Below the pieces are notes generated by a model. That model was not told the origin of the DNA. It did not search any database and was given only the letters and a program-made list of their open reading frames with translations. A stretch of DNA of 64,000 nt. Source: Syngnathus acus (lineage: Eukaryota > Chordata > Actinopteri > Syngnathiformes > Syngnathidae). Where the stretch lies: NCBI RefSeq assembly GCF_901709675.1, contig NC_051093.1:3431053-3495052 (forward strand), written 5' to 3'. A program made the translations under genes and the position numbers. This document shows, one piece after another, positions 40,068 to 52,925 of this stretch (positions within the stretch are counted from its first letter, which is position 1; every line of letters begins with the position of its first letter).

Positions 40068-40415
40068 GTTTGAAAGCCCCAGCCTGGAAGGGTTAGCACA
40101 ACGTCCAGTTCGGAAGAAACGTCGTGACAGTGGACGAGCCGACAGCAAGTCGTGTAACGGCGGTGAGCGGCTACGCTGCGTCAACGCCGCCTCCTTCCAA
40201 CCCCCAGCTCGCTATGCCCGCCTTGGGTCAAACAGAGGGAGAAAATGGACAGGATATAGCCGACAAGCTATAAAGAGCACATCTTGCATCTCTAACGGCA
40301 ATGCTTTTGTTTTGAAAGCAATATAACCGGAAAAGGGGTGTTTGAAACATCAGCCTTGATGCCGGTAGGAATCACGCGACGACGCGGTGTTACATAATGA
40401 CGCAGGTCCTGTGCT

Positions 40416-40425
40416 GTCACGTGAC
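40416..40425. promoter_or_regulatory. GTCACGTGAC E-box upstream of pcyt2
   Basis: A perfect 10-base palindrome containing CACGTG, about 350 bases upstream of the pcyt2 start codon. This type of site is bound by bHLH-zip factors such as USF and MiT/TFE. Function is inferred from position only. Confidence 0.4.
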
Positions 40426-40429
40426 CAGC

Positions 40430-41800
40430 TATCTAATTACACAATCTATTTGAAAACCAATTAAAACCATAAAGTTGTGTTAATGATACATATGAATATC
40501 TAAAGTATATTTCATTTCATAGGTTGAATGATGGAGAAATGCCAGACAGGGTCGGTAACTCATGATACTGTGAGTCAACAGACAATATCAAAACAATAAT
40601 AATTATATCCATGCACTCAAAAACAGAACACATAATTTGAAACTATAGCCGGAACTAACAAAACTTTTAAAAAACGTTTTACGTGTAGTACTTACACGTT
40701 ACTGCCAGCAGATGGCGGCAAATATCCTTTATGTCTTGTTAGGAGCGCTGTTTGAGATAACACAGAACCTTATTGATAACAAAATTTATAACGAGTTATA
40801 ACTTGCTTGCCTTGTGTGCCCACAATGTGATTTCGAGTCCCACGGATGACGGTGTGAATGTGTGTGTGACTTGAAAAAAGAAAAGAATTATTTTTATTAT
40901 ATTTCTATTGTCAAACACACGAACACTTTCACATTTTGTTTGATAGACATTATTTAATCTAATATTAATAAAGAAAAAAAATAAAAGTGAACAGCAATGA
41001 CGTGGAAGAACGTGAACCAGGGGATCTTTAAGGATTATGACGACAGATCAGATTTCCCATTCATGGCCAGAAGAATGCGAATAATATTCTTTAAATTGGG
41101 TCTACTACGTTATCTTGTGCCAGCATAAATGCAAATATATCTATTTTAGCATGTAATGTAAAGTTAAATGTGCGCTTTGACAAAATTAAGGCCCCCGAGA
41201 AGTGGGCCAGGCAGGCAGACACCTGGCAGCAGAAAGTGGGTAAAGATGAACAATGTGGTCCTAAATGGCCTGCAGCTCTCACCTTAACCCAGTCTATCGC
41301 ATCAATCAACTCCTCACAGGCCATCTGTCCCTTACCGAGCAGAGGGCATGACACATTTTGGGAGAAAAAAAAGAAAGAAAGAAAAAACATGCAAAGTATT
41401 TTCCTGTTACTTGCAAAATTGCATTTACAGCATCTGCTTCACATGAAATTTTATTCAATTTGAGTACTTTTTTGCATTTTTTGTCCCCTTCGTACGACTT
41501 TACTCTTACGGTTTGAATTCGTAACCCCAAGGGGGTGCGCAGGGATGACTAACTCACCGGTGCACCTAATCTAGGACACGCACACCTAGACATCCGTCAT
41601 GACTCTCATGTTTTCCTCGCCAGAAACACGTCCACGGAGGTTAGCTGAAGTGGGTCGCCGGGCGGCTTTTTTTGGATCATGGAAGGAGGGAAAAAAAAAA
41701 AAAAACGATGCCATGGAAAATGATGGTGCCATCCTAAAAATCCGCCCGACCGCAATTCAAGTGGGTCACCGCATACGACAGAAGCAACACGGAGATGTAC
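40430..41800. other. Spacer between pcyt2 and mafg 3' end
   Basis: AT-rich with no protein-like ORF on either strand. In human, SIRT7 sits between PCYT2 and MAFG; I found no sirtuin motif such as a GAGIS-type NAD-binding stretch here. Confidence 0.5.
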
Positions 41801-43162
41801 CTATTTTTTTTTCCTCAAACATTTTATTGATCTTATAGAAAATAAAGGAAGCTGTATCAACAAACATACAATATATACATCAATAACTTAAGACACCCCA
41901 CGTTGAAATCCACATTGTATATATCAATACATACGGGACTTATCTACAGATTGCAAAAAACGTAGAATTTAATTTATAAATAGATACAATTCACTGTTCT
42001 CATACAAAGTACTGCGGTATTTTATTATTACAACCCATACAGAAAAAAATTATTACATCTGTATTACTCATTTTTGTTAAGCTTCAAAACACGGGCTGCA
42101 TGAGGAAAAACAATAATTGCACGGTTGATTGTGTACAAAGTTTACGAAAAAAGAAGCACAAGTGCTGCTATTTACTCTCCCGGTTATCTTTTTTTTTTAA
42201 TCGCAAAATCAAAATAAAAGCTTATTAGACAGTGTTAAAAGATGTCACATAAATAAAAAGTACAAAATATTGTAGCGGGCGGTGTAGCAGCACAGGAACC
42301 TCGTTTGTACAAACGCACACAACACAACAACAAATGCACAAAAATACACGACGACGACAAATAAGATATTGCAAGTGGCCCTTGACATATTTTCGACATC
42401 CTCTACTACAGTCATTCTCAAAGTCTGGCACCCTCTAGTGGTATGTGAAAGACTCACAAGTACAGTTCAGTTGTATTTCATTTTAAATTCAAATAACTTG
42501 CAATTAATTTTTAAGAGCTCTTCGCATTTAGACATTTTGGGAAGAATTTTGATGTAACTTTTAAGTGTAATACGTTTTGTGAATCATTGGACAGCACCAG
42601 GGGAGGACTAGACAAAAAAAAAAAACAACATGAGAGAATCCTAATACAATTGATGCCTTGAGATGAGACAGGTTTGATTTGACGCCCGTCATTTTTTCAA
42701 ATATGAAGAGCACGTACAAATTGTGTACGTTTTAGGGGGGGCTAGAACGGATTAATTGCAAGTCAATTCATTCCAATGATGAGAGCTAATTTGTGATACA
42801 AATGTAAAATGCAAACGTTGTCACGGAACAAATAAAACTTGTATCTCAAGGCACCATTGAGACAACAAAATATTATTAACAAAAAAGTCGGACAAAAAAC
42901 AAACAGCAGTTAATACATCACAATGTATGACAATATTGATTTAAGATTTCGTTCACACTTTTCCACTGAGTTGCATATTAAGGGTCACTTTTTTTCGCTG
43001 TTTATGTAAGAGAGAGAATCTGTTTCGATGAAGATTGCGGTGGCACTCTGAACACAGTTTCAAGACACTTGACACAGGCAAAGATGGACTTCGTAACACG
43101 GCAACAGTGACACGGACACATCAACAGCGGGCTACATCCAAAACACGCTTGTGTATTTTTAT

Positions 43163-44044
43163 TAGTGATGCACGATAATGGAAATCTGATAATCAATAAT
43201 GTGGGGCCATCTGATAGCCGATAGCCGATAATGTATAGATACGTATAATAATAATATTGTATAGATATTTTCACCTGATTTTGTCTGAAGACCACTGAGA
43301 AAAAATAATGAAAAAGTATTAATTAATTAAGTATAATTTAAATATAAATACATTTTATACTCCAATACTAACTCCAGAACCATTGTTTAAAGCAAAAGGT
43401 TTGAAATTATTAATATGTCTGAGCTAATGCTGACAATCAGCAATTAATTTTGGGTTATCGAATTAAGTTATAAAAAGACAACATAGAAATTAGGCCACTA
43501 AAACTAGGCCTACAACATTTTGCATTAATTTAACTACCATCATGTCACAGGAAAATTGGAACAAGTGTATTCACATATGTTTTGTCTTTTCTGTCAAACG
43601 TTTGCCTCTTATCAATTGTCATCAGTCCAGTAGCTTTGCGTACCATGCGTAGCGCTAGTTTTCGGTTTAGCACAACAGGCAGGCCACAAATCATAATGGT
43701 GACTTTTAAGGTGACCTATCCTACTCGCTGTATTGAAGCTCGCAGTCTTTTTCCCTCCCCGTGGAATTCCTGCAGAACGCGCTGCCCAAATTGCAAGTGA
43801 ATTGTCTTCACCTGACACGGTGAAAAAAATATTATGACGTCACAAATAATCGATTGGCCAAAAATCGAGGGGAGGGGTTGAGTACAAACGGGAAAGGGAA
43901 GGCTTGAGGAGCCAGGCACCAGTAGACTATAGAGCTAAAACGTCATTATTATTATTATCTGTGTTTTTTTAATTATCGGTATGACGTCACAGATCCCAAT
44001 ATCAGTCGATAATAATCGGCCACCAATATTATCGTGCATCCCTA
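43163..44044. mobile_element. hAT-like non-autonomous element with 8-bp target duplication
   Basis: Left end TAGTGATGCACGATAAT and right end, read on minus, TAGGGATGCACGATAAT form inverted repeats with one mismatch. The flanking octamers ATTTTTAT (43,155-43,162) and ATTTCTAT (44,045-44,052) match at 7 of 8 bases, as expected for an 8-bp hAT target-site duplication. The subterminal parts repeat GATAATCGGC-like words. No transposase is visible. It lies within the probable mafg 3' UTR. Confidence 0.8.
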
Positions 44045-44351
44045 ATTTCTATCGTTGGTTTCCCAACTGACAAGGCGTGCAAAGGAGTCCGAGGAACTGA
44101 TTGTAACTCTTTGTGGCCGCGCTGTGGATCAGAGCCCTTTACGATAAGCTTCTTATGAACGGTAAACACAAAATAAAATAAGGAACAAAAGCTGCCTCGT
44201 TGCTTCACTTCACGTCTCGTGTTCTCGTTTATTGTCGAACTGTTTCGTCCTGAGCAAAACAAGCATAGTACACACAAACCCTCAGCCCCCACCAAAAAAA
44301 AAAAAAAACTTTTGAATTGAAAAATACTATGCGCACCCTTGAGTGTCTGGC

Positions 44352-44404
44352 TAAATAAATAAATAAATAAATAAATAAACAAACAAACAAACAAACAAAC
44401 AAAA
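44352..44404. repeat. (AAAT)n(AAAC)n tetranucleotide repeat
   Basis: About seven AAAT units pass directly into about seven AAAC units. Noncoding. Confidence 0.95.
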
Positions 44405-46042
44405 TTTGGGCCTATTACAGTCTGGAGTAGCGTTGCATAATTACGGGAAGATGAGTTTCAGGATACAGAAATTGGCTGTCCCTTTGCAACCTGAGTCTGA
44501 AATAATAGAAACTCTCCTCAGGGAGTAAAAGCCAATATAAAAAAAACAAAAAAAACGGGTGCCCTTAATATATGCTGTCCAGTGAAAAGTCATCATCATT
44601 CTAATTCAAGAGATGGGGAAAAAAGACCCAACAATTAGTCTCAGAAAATTTGCCAATTTTGATTTGATGATGATTTGGCTTGGGAACTAAACGTCACAAA
44701 GGAGGAAGAGGAGGAGGAAGAAGCGAGAGGAGGATACCACAAGTGCCACGACGACAAGCTGACCTTGTTTACACCACCTAAGTTTAGCTCTACAGACTGG
44801 CTTCCAAAATAGCACGGCATTGACATCTATACAGTGAACGACACTGCCAAAAACTTGTCACTTAAAGAACACATCACATCACGCGCTACCTCACAGTAGC
44901 TACTCGCCTACTAGAAAAAAAGCTATCAGACTTCAATAGTAAGCCACTTTTGGTACAATTGCAAAAAAAAAAATAGAGGGGGAAACAGTCACAGATTTTT
45001 TTTTCCCGACACATTTTTTCCACCTTGTATTTCTAGAAATAACGGAAGGTATTCTACCTCGTAATAAAAACAAAAAAACAATAAGACGGGGTGGGGGGGT
45101 GCCTCCAAAAGCCAGTATTAATAGCATAATTGCGTAAAGGGGTCTTCTTACACTGGTTTGGTTTTCCTTGCAGTGTTTTCAGGTCAAAGGTCAAACTGAA
45201 GCTACACAATTTCCCCCTCAATGTTTTTGAGGCTTTTGAGCTTTTCCGTTCCCCCACCCCGGCTTGTAAGTCACATTGAGACAAAAGAACTCCACATCTT
45301 ATCCATTTAAACAGTAAAGCTTGTTCGTTGATTTATTTATTTTTTTTTTTAAATCTGACGGCTCTGTAAACAAAAACAACCTAAACTCCATCATATTTTC
45401 TCGAGGAGTAGATTAAACAGTTAGAACATTCAAGGTTTGCATCCCATCCTCTTTTTTTTTTCTTCTTCTCGTTGTGTTTTCAGTGCACACGTGTATTATT
45501 GCATCTACCGGTCATATCGGCAATGATTAGTTCTGTTGAACGCTGTTGCTCAAAACGATGCTAAGATTTGAAGTGCATTCATCAATGCTTGTGATTCTTG
45601 AGAGGGGACATGTTATGGAAAATTGCTCATCTACTTCCTAAATCTGCCCCCTCCCAACAGAAATAGCGTCTGTACTGTAGAGTGTGCTATGATTCTTGAT
45701 CCTTGGGGTATTTCCACTAAAACATGTCACGGACATGTTCTTAAGACACCAGGGAACTGTTTGTGATGAACAAAAAAAAAAAAAAAATGCACGTCTCTTT
45801 TGATATTTTGGAGTCAGTCAGTGCATAGTAACAATTGCAAAAGCTTCGTTTCTCAATGTCGAGAAATGTTTCGATTATTTTAGGATTGTACTGGCTAAGA
45901 AGTGCTAAAAGAGGAATAAAGCGATGGGGTTTTCGCAAACGTCAACAATAGCTGCACCAGTTGTCGGAAAACAATATTGCCATCGGAACGCCTTGTTAGG
46001 ATGCACTGACTAGTTTTGGTCTTTGGGCTACTACGACCGAGC

Positions 46043-46615
46043 TTACGTTTTGGATTTGACGATGGTGATGACGCTGGTTGCGGCCACTTTACCTGGGATG
46101 AGCGGCCCGATGACCGAGGCCATGGGCCCGCGGGCCGAGGTGACGGGGTTGCGCGCCACAGTCCTGGCAAAGTTCTGGAGTGCCTCGTACTTGGAGCGCA
46201 GCGCGTCCAGCTCCACCTTCATGCTGGCGTTCTCCGTGGCCAGCTTGTCCACTTCCTGCTGCAGCTGAGCCTTCTGCTTCTCCAGCTCCTCCTTCTGCGT
46301 CACGCGCTTCACCCGGCAGCTGGCGGCGTAGCCTCGGTTCTTGAGCGTGCGCCGCCGCTGCTTCAGCTGCAGGATCTCCTCCTTGGTCAGCCCGCGCAGG
46401 TGCTGGTTCAGCTCGCGTACCGACATGCTCACCAGCTCGTCGTCCGTCAGGCTGGTTCCATTTTCGCCCGGCTCACGCTTCACCTGGGGCACGATGGGAA
46501 TTTGTCATGATCAAAAGCACCTCAAGGACGTCTGGCGGGTGGAGATTGTTATGCTAGTTGCTAAACGGCTGTCTGGTACCTTCAAGGCTTTGCTTCCCTT
46601 GTTTGGAGTCGTCAT
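46043..46615 (-). CDS. mafg: Small Maf bZIP transcription factor MafG
   Basis: A nuclear transcription factor that dimerises with CNC proteins (such as NFE2-type and NRF-type) or with itself on MARE/antioxidant elements. Two coding exons on minus: 46,615-46,580 ([12 protein letters not shown]) and 46,483-46,043, together 158 residues. The extended homology region [20 protein letters not shown] is followed by the basic region [18 protein letters not shown] and a leucine zipper with heptad Leu/Val ([20 protein letters not shown]...). There is no activation domain, as is usual for small Mafs. The C-terminus [14 protein letters not shown] is MafG-like but ends four residues early: TAA at 46,043-46,045 is followed in frame by GCT CGG TCG TAG (Ala-Arg-Ser-stop). 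The coding start exon begins at acceptor 46,652, so upstream untranslated exons exist. Confidence 0.95.
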
Positions 46616-48266
46616 GCCCCGCGAGCCGCGTCCAGCTGCGCTGCTGGCTAGTCTGTGGAGAGAATGGCACCAGGAACGTTAAAAAAAAAATTTGATGACT
46701 GTATAAAGGATGAAAAGGCAAGAAAAGGCTAACGTGCTAGCGTGATATCATCAGTGATTGTCAAAGTGGAAAGCGGCACTTGGGATAAAAAATTGAGGAC
46801 AGAAAGGAGATTTGGTGTCCTCCACTTTTGCTTTCGCTGAGCCGCCACGCGGCCCTTGGTGCTTTACACTACAGCCCCGCTAAATGCTGCGTCAGCGACC
46901 CGGGCGCCTACCGCTGTGAGCCCAGCTAGTACATTGCCTCCGTAAGCTGATTTATGCCCGCTGGCATGTTGGCAACTAAGCAGACAAATGCATTTCAAGG
47001 AGGAGGGCTAACAGCTTTTTTTTTTAAGAATCAAAAAAACAAAACAAACGGAGTCCCAACAACAGTGGCCGCGTGCTTGTGGATCAGTCATTTGTCCAGG
47101 CATGAACCTCGGCAAGTGAAGGACACGCACGCACACACAGGAGCCATCAAGACTGCCCGCCTATTTCCATGGCAACAAAAGAAAGGCTGCTACAGGTGGG
47201 CCGCGCGGCAGAGCCAAACAGAGCGCACGAGACAGACGCTTGTTAAAAATGACCTGAATACGACACCGTCACACAGGCTGGGGACATAACAGGAGGTCGC
47301 GGTGTGACTTGCATTCCTGATGCAGTCTACTTGGAGAGGAAAAAACAAAAAGTCCTCTGGCTCCTCCTCATAAAAGTGCAATGTTGCCCGTATAAAAAGC
47401 CTTCGGCAGTCTGGAGGGAGATACGGCTGCACCTATTGCTCCATGGCCTTTGCGGCGACTCATTTCCAGTAAGCATTTGGACCGCACACGCAAAACCTAA
47501 TGGCATATAATGGTCTGCCTGATGAGGCACAGACAATGGACAAATAGATAAAAAAAAAAAAAAAAAAGTAGTCGGCTAATGTGGACTGGAAACAACGGGG
47601 AACAAATCTGTTCTCGGAACGTGGCATCAGGGAGGTGTTTTGTGTTCGAGCAGCTGCGCGGGACAACACTGCGGGCGGGCGGGCAAGGCTTGGAATGCCA
47701 AAGAGCCCGTCCGTGTGTGGAAGGATAGCGGCCGGGCTGCGAGGCTCCAGAACCGTGACGAGAACAGCCCGTGCCCAGCTGCTCCCTTTCGCTGGAAGAC
47801 GAGCAAATCGTTTGAACGTCTCCAAAATCACAAGAAATGCCGTTTTGTTTGACTCGCCAACGTCACATACATATTTTACGTTTGCGCATTTAAAGCAACT
47901 ACTAAAGCATGCAACTTTGAGGACATGGAGCCCACCTCTTCGAGCCCAGGGGTCAAGCAGAAAGCGACGTGGATGGCCCTTTTTTTTTGTAGGCGCTTGC
48001 TGAATTTTTATGAATCGCCTGGAAGAATGCTGACAAATCAGCGCTGATTGCTGCTAGAGCAGAGACGTATTACACCCACAGGAGACAAAAAACGCTGAAT
48101 GTGGCCACCCAGGTAAAAAAAAAAAAGAAAGGAGGGGATGCGGCGGTGGAGAAGAAGGCGGAGAAGGCGCGAGCATGGCGGACGGGAAAGCGCACGCTCG
48201 ACACATTTTGGAGGAGCTTGGGAGGAACGGGCCGAGGAAGGAAAAAGCACTGATCTCAGCAAGGAT

Positions 48267-48268
<2 letters not shown>

Positions 48269-48311
<43 letters not shown>
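48269..48311. repeat. (CA)n microsatellite
   Basis: About 21 uninterrupted CA units. Confidence 0.97.
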
Positions 48312-51300
48312 CAAATTGTCAAAAGTGCCAATTATGAAGTGACAGGATGAAAAAAATTTATGGACAGCTCATGGAGGAAGCTTGAAGCTCAAGGGGGGGG
48401 AAAGGAGGCACTCTGGTCCGGCCTTGAGCAAGCGTGATGCTTTAATGATCCCGTGCCTGGGACGGACGGGATCTCTCCAAAGATGACCGCCATTAGCCGA
48501 GGGGCCCTTTGTTGTCAAGCCTCGCGCCGTCCGATGAATATTTATTGGGGAGGGAGGGAATAAAGATGCTCTGGAGGTGATTCTTCAAGGATACAAGCGA
48601 GCGAGGGGGTCTTTCATCAACAGCTGTCTCAAAATGGCGCCGGGATCTTTTGTGGGGTGAGGGTGGGTTGTCACGCTTGGCCGCTCAGGGAGGCAGCAGG
48701 GGGGAAAGCCATCGCCACTTTGACAGCAGTCTTAACAAGATTATTGGGGCCAAAAGACCAGAAAAAAAAAAGGCGGGATCTACATCTCACAGCCAAGATT
48801 ACGACGCAGCATGTCTTTTGAATGCTAAGCGCGAGCGAGGGCGAGGCGCAAGGTGGGGCTGGCATATCATCATCATCATTCCGCGAAGAGGCGAGCGGGG
48901 CCGGCGCGTTAAGGAATTGGGCTTGTCACCATCCATTCCTGAAAAGCGTGAGTCCCGAGCGCTCGCTTGGTCGGCTAATGAAGTGAATAAAAAGCAAACA
49001 GCGGCCAGGCGAGGCATGCTACTCAAAAACGTGTTTAGACAACAGCTAGAAGACAAACAGCTCCATATGATAAAAAACATTTTAAAAATGGGAAATTATC
49101 ACAGAGGAGAGCTGCAGGGCCCATTTGAACTTTGTCGCAAACCAAAACAGCAGCACCTAAACTGTCACTCATTTTGTAAACGAGGGGTAGAATTGGAATC
49201 AAGGTTTGAGGCTTTGGTTAACGGTTTGGAATAAGGTTGAAGTCTATTCAATTTTAGCCTTTTGCAATATAATGAGACCACACAACTCGTATTCCCTCCA
49301 TTCATCTGCAACAACAAATCCGGCTATTCAGATCGTTATCGTTCCTCGCTTCCGCTGAGTGCAGTCAATTATTGGGCATGTCGCGGGGCGTTTAGCAGCA
49401 AATTAAAAATGAGATAGCACTGGGAAAGGAAGGACTGGGATAAAGTTGCAGATGACTGAGAGAGAGCGAGAAAGAGAAGAGAGAGCAACATGAGAGAAAG
49501 GTGGGTTTTGCTTTCCAAAAAGGGAGGGAAGCTATTAACTACTAACTATTCAGAGCGTGAAATAAGGGTGACAGAAAGAGGCAGAGGGGAAATCATTCAA
49601 CTTTCACAGGCAAATGGAAGACTCGGGAAACACTGCAGACAATTCTGTATCACTCAAATATTACAGGATGGAAGTTAGTCGATAAGGACAAGTGGTTTGA
49701 TCCAGAATTTAAAATGTTGCCATCATAAAACTTTGTCAAATTTGCTAAAAATCCCTTTATGCCAGAAACAGACCACAACAAAAACAGTAACAATGCTAAC
49801 TAGACAAAGTTTGTCCCCGACTAGTGCTAGCAGCTAACATGGCCGTGTTCTTTCGAGTCACGCAAATGGACACTTGTCTTTTCAAAGATCAAGATGACCC
49901 GCCGATTCCGACCGAAACGACTTCATTCCGGCTCCATCGACTGGACTCTTCAGAAACAAGCAATAAGCAATCTGCTGCTCGGCGACTCTTGATCTGTGCC
50001 ATTTATCCTCCGAAATGAAGGCTGGAGTCGGGGTGTTATTGCCACCTGCTGCTTAATGTCACACAGGGGGAAACGCTTGTGATTAGACTCATTTATCAGC
50101 ACTGATACTGGGCCACTGGCATCTGCGGCCGACATTTCCTTTGCCAAAGAGGGCCGCGACTAATGATCGCCTCCGTCGCAAATTACTACATTCATTGTGG
50201 TGTCACTAAATCATAAGGCTGCAATTTTGATGGACCACAGTCTGTTCTCTAAATGGGACGTAATAGAGAAAACTTTTGATATGCAAAAAAATGTCTTGCA
50301 CAAAGATTTGCGACATTGTGGTTCACTGACAAGTAGATATAATGTCAAAGAGGTCTTAGGGTCTCCCACAGGAGCCGATCCACCCCCCCAGAGGACTCGT
50401 CTTGTTTTTTTCAGTGAGCCACAAAAGCTCAACCCCACCACCAGCGTCTTCCCGCATTCATTAAAATGCAAAAGTAAACTATAAATATAAAAAAAAAACG
50501 CTGCCACATATTTTTGTCACGTGGCGCTTCTCTTTCATGTATCTCGACTGATCATTTCTTGGAATATTTTAAAATCAAGAGACAATATAGTTTTGAGGCA
50601 CTTGGTGATTGAAAGAATAAAGTTGTTGTTTCTGAGAAATAATTTGGAAATGTTTAAGTGTCACTTTTAAAACATTTGATGTTTCAGTGGTGCAGACAGC
50701 TCATGTATTACTTTCGGCGCTACAGTTGCTTTACATCTTCACACGTTCTTTCATTTCCACATCCTGCATCTGTCCTGACGCTCATGAACACGCCGAGCCT
50801 CAGTCAAGTTCCAAGCGCAAAGTCATCCAAGACACCCGAGTTGAAAGAATCAGCGGCGAGGCATATCGCAACACTTAGCAATTCACCCTTGCAAGAGGTT
50901 TCATCACCGCCCCCGTGCGAGGGATGGGGAAAAAAAATATCCAACAATTTATTGATCTTGCTTTCACTCGCTCCCTTTTTCCCTCTGCAGCTTAAGCAGC
51001 ACTTTTGTGGACAAATCTCACGTTTGTGTTCCTTCCCGGAGGCTATTAATTGTCCTGAATAGGCGTAACCGCTCCCGAGGCACAGCTGTGTGTCGGCCAT
51101 ATAAGATGCACGATGGTGCCGAGTCTTGCTCGGGGTTTCGTCAACCTCTCCATCCGATCATCCCTCAGCAACTAGACAACGAGGCTGGGCGACTTTGATA
51201 TTTTCACAAGAATCCAATAATAAAAAATAAGCTAAATATTTATTATTACTTAAAAACATGATTTTGTAAGTGACTGCGTACTATTGTTAGCCTAATAGCA

Positions 51301-51572
51301 TAATTTCTTAATATTAAACACATTATTAAACACTCAACAGCAAAGACCTGCTTCAAACTATGAAAAACAAAAAATACAAATTTAAATTCATTGATGAAAC
51401 CAAAAACTCTATTACTCCATTATCCAATCCATCCTCACCAACAAAACACCTCTGCCCAGCTCCACCAGGCTCCTCCTCGGGCCCCCATCCATTCTCGTTA
51501 CCTGGAAGGCGGCAACTTAGAGCTTTATTGCAAAGCCCAGCACCTGCCTTTCAAAACGCATTTAAATGCAAC

Positions 51573-51576
51573 GCAC

Positions 51577-51674
<98 letters not shown>

Positions 51675-51689
51675 GCACACACACACACA
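51573..51689. repeat. Long (AC)n microsatellite
   Basis: More than 50 AC units with a few GC interruptions. The poly-(Thr-His) ORF across it is an artefact of the repeat. Confidence 0.97.
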
Positions 51690-52059
51690 AGCGATGATGA
51701 AATAAGTCGGCTAGGCGAGCAAGAACAGGGAGGGAAACTTCAATCTGCCCATAAATGTGCAACAGTTTCCAAGGTGACTTTAAGAGAGAAACGGTAGCGG
51801 TAATTCATTACCTGGCCTCCATGCAGGCTAATGGGCTGAAAATGTCATGCCGTCACTCACGAGGGGGAAACAAGAGCATCTGCCCCATCAAAATAAGAGA
51901 AATGGACTGTTAAATTGCGTCAAGTGCTGTCACTGGAGAGCGAGCTTTCGCCTGGATTAGAATACAGCTAAATAATTCTAAACCCAAAGGAACACTGCGG
52001 TGTGAAACAAATATTTTTCAGTGAAGAAAAATCATTTTACTCAAAAAAGTTTTAAAGTT

Positions 52060-52200
52060 AAAGGAAGGAAGGAAGGAAGGCAGGAAGGAAGGAAGGAAGG
52101 CGCCTTTCAATTAAGGTAGTAAGGATGAAGAAATGCATGAATAAAAAGCAGGTCGGAAGTAAGGCAAGAAGGAAGGAATTCAGAAAGGAAGGATGGAAGG
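52060..52200. repeat. (GGAA)n array and degenerate flank
   Basis: A run of about ten GGAA units with GGCA interruptions (52,060-52,100), followed by scattered GAAGGAA words to about 52,200. Purine-rich on plus. Confidence 0.9.
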
Positions 52201-52766
52201 TAAGGGGAAAAAGTAACACGGGTCTTAGCAAAGGACAAATGGAAGAAGTAAGGCTGAAACGAATGAAAAGCAAAACCAAAGGGAGTAAAGAGGTCAAGGA
52301 GGAAAATGTGCTTAACCCTGGAAATGTAATAAAATGAAAGACCATGAAGTGCATACCTACTTGTGACCCACACTGCAAATTGCTTAACATGCAATTTGGA
52401 AATGGATGTGACAGCTTGACACCTACTTGGCACTTTAGGTCGAAAGGCTTGAAAAACAAACAAAGACGTCCTCATAGGGGATGCTCATCACTTGATGCTC
52501 ATCTCGACCCACCTCGGCCGAAAGACCCCCTTTATCTGGTCTCCAAATGGTTCTTTATGATGATTCAGCATATTGAAATAACAATCACGATGCTACACAC
52601 AAACAAAAGACCTCTGCTTTTTGCTTCGCAGTCTTGCATTTCGCGGTCTGCTGCAGCACACGTCACAAAAATAAAAAAATTGGGATTTCTTTTTAACCAC
52701 AATACAATAAGAGGTGATTTAGGTTGAGATATAACAGCCTAGGTGGAGAAGCATAAAACGACCAAC

Positions 52767-52925
52767 CTGGCTTGGCTTTGTCAATGTTCAGCTTCGGGTT
52801 GCTCCCCCTTTGACGGCGAGGTGATGAAGCAGCGGCAGCAGCAGCAGCAGCGGCAGCGGCAGAAGCAGCAGCAGCAGGTTCGCAAGAGTTGACGCTAGCC
52901 GAACACTTTGGACATTCCACGACCC
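52767..52925 (-). other. mafg: Possible 5' exon of mafg with alanine-rich upstream ORF
   Basis: On minus, an ORF beginning at 52,920 reads MECPKCSASVNSCEP, then about 20 alanines (from a CTG/CGG/CTT trinucleotide stretch), then RGSNPKLNIDKAKPG. A donor CCAG|GTTGGT follows at 52,767. GC content is high from here to about 53,560, as at many promoters. This may be an untranslated mafg exon with an upstream ORF, or an alternative coding start. I do not recognise the peptide. Confidence 0.3.

Larger units (their letters stand above)
41823..46042 (-). other. mafg: Probable long 3' UTR of mafg
   Basis: The 4.2 kb downstream of the mafg stop have no gene-like ORF and end at a minus-strand AATAAA (TTTATT on plus, 41,823-41,828). 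Mammalian MAFG also has a 3' UTR of several kb (general knowledge). The stretch contains a hAT-like element (43,163-44,044) and AAAT/AAAC tandem repeats. The exact cleavage site is inferred. Confidence 0.5.
46653..52766 (-). other. mafg: Probable first intron of mafg
   Basis: No recognisable exon on either strand. It contains a (CA)n at 48,269-48,311, a long (AC)n at 51,573-51,689 and a GGAA array at 52,060-52,100. Several long plus-strand ORFs (such as 48,650-49,234) look like chance. GC-rich stretches near 48.4-49.0 kb might be regulatory. Confidence 0.5.

Noticed and set aside
46016-46510. 164-codon plus-strand ORF over mafg
   Set aside because: Antisense shadow of the Leu/Gln/Glu-rich bZIP exon.
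48650-49234. A 194-codon plus-strand ORF
   Set aside because: No recognisable motif, low-complexity Lys/Arg/Ile runs, no splice or promoter context, and it lies in the presumed mafg intron. It looks like chance in a GC-rich stretch.
51391-51762. Thr-His and Cys-Val repeat ORFs
   Set aside because: Products of the (AC)n microsatellite.
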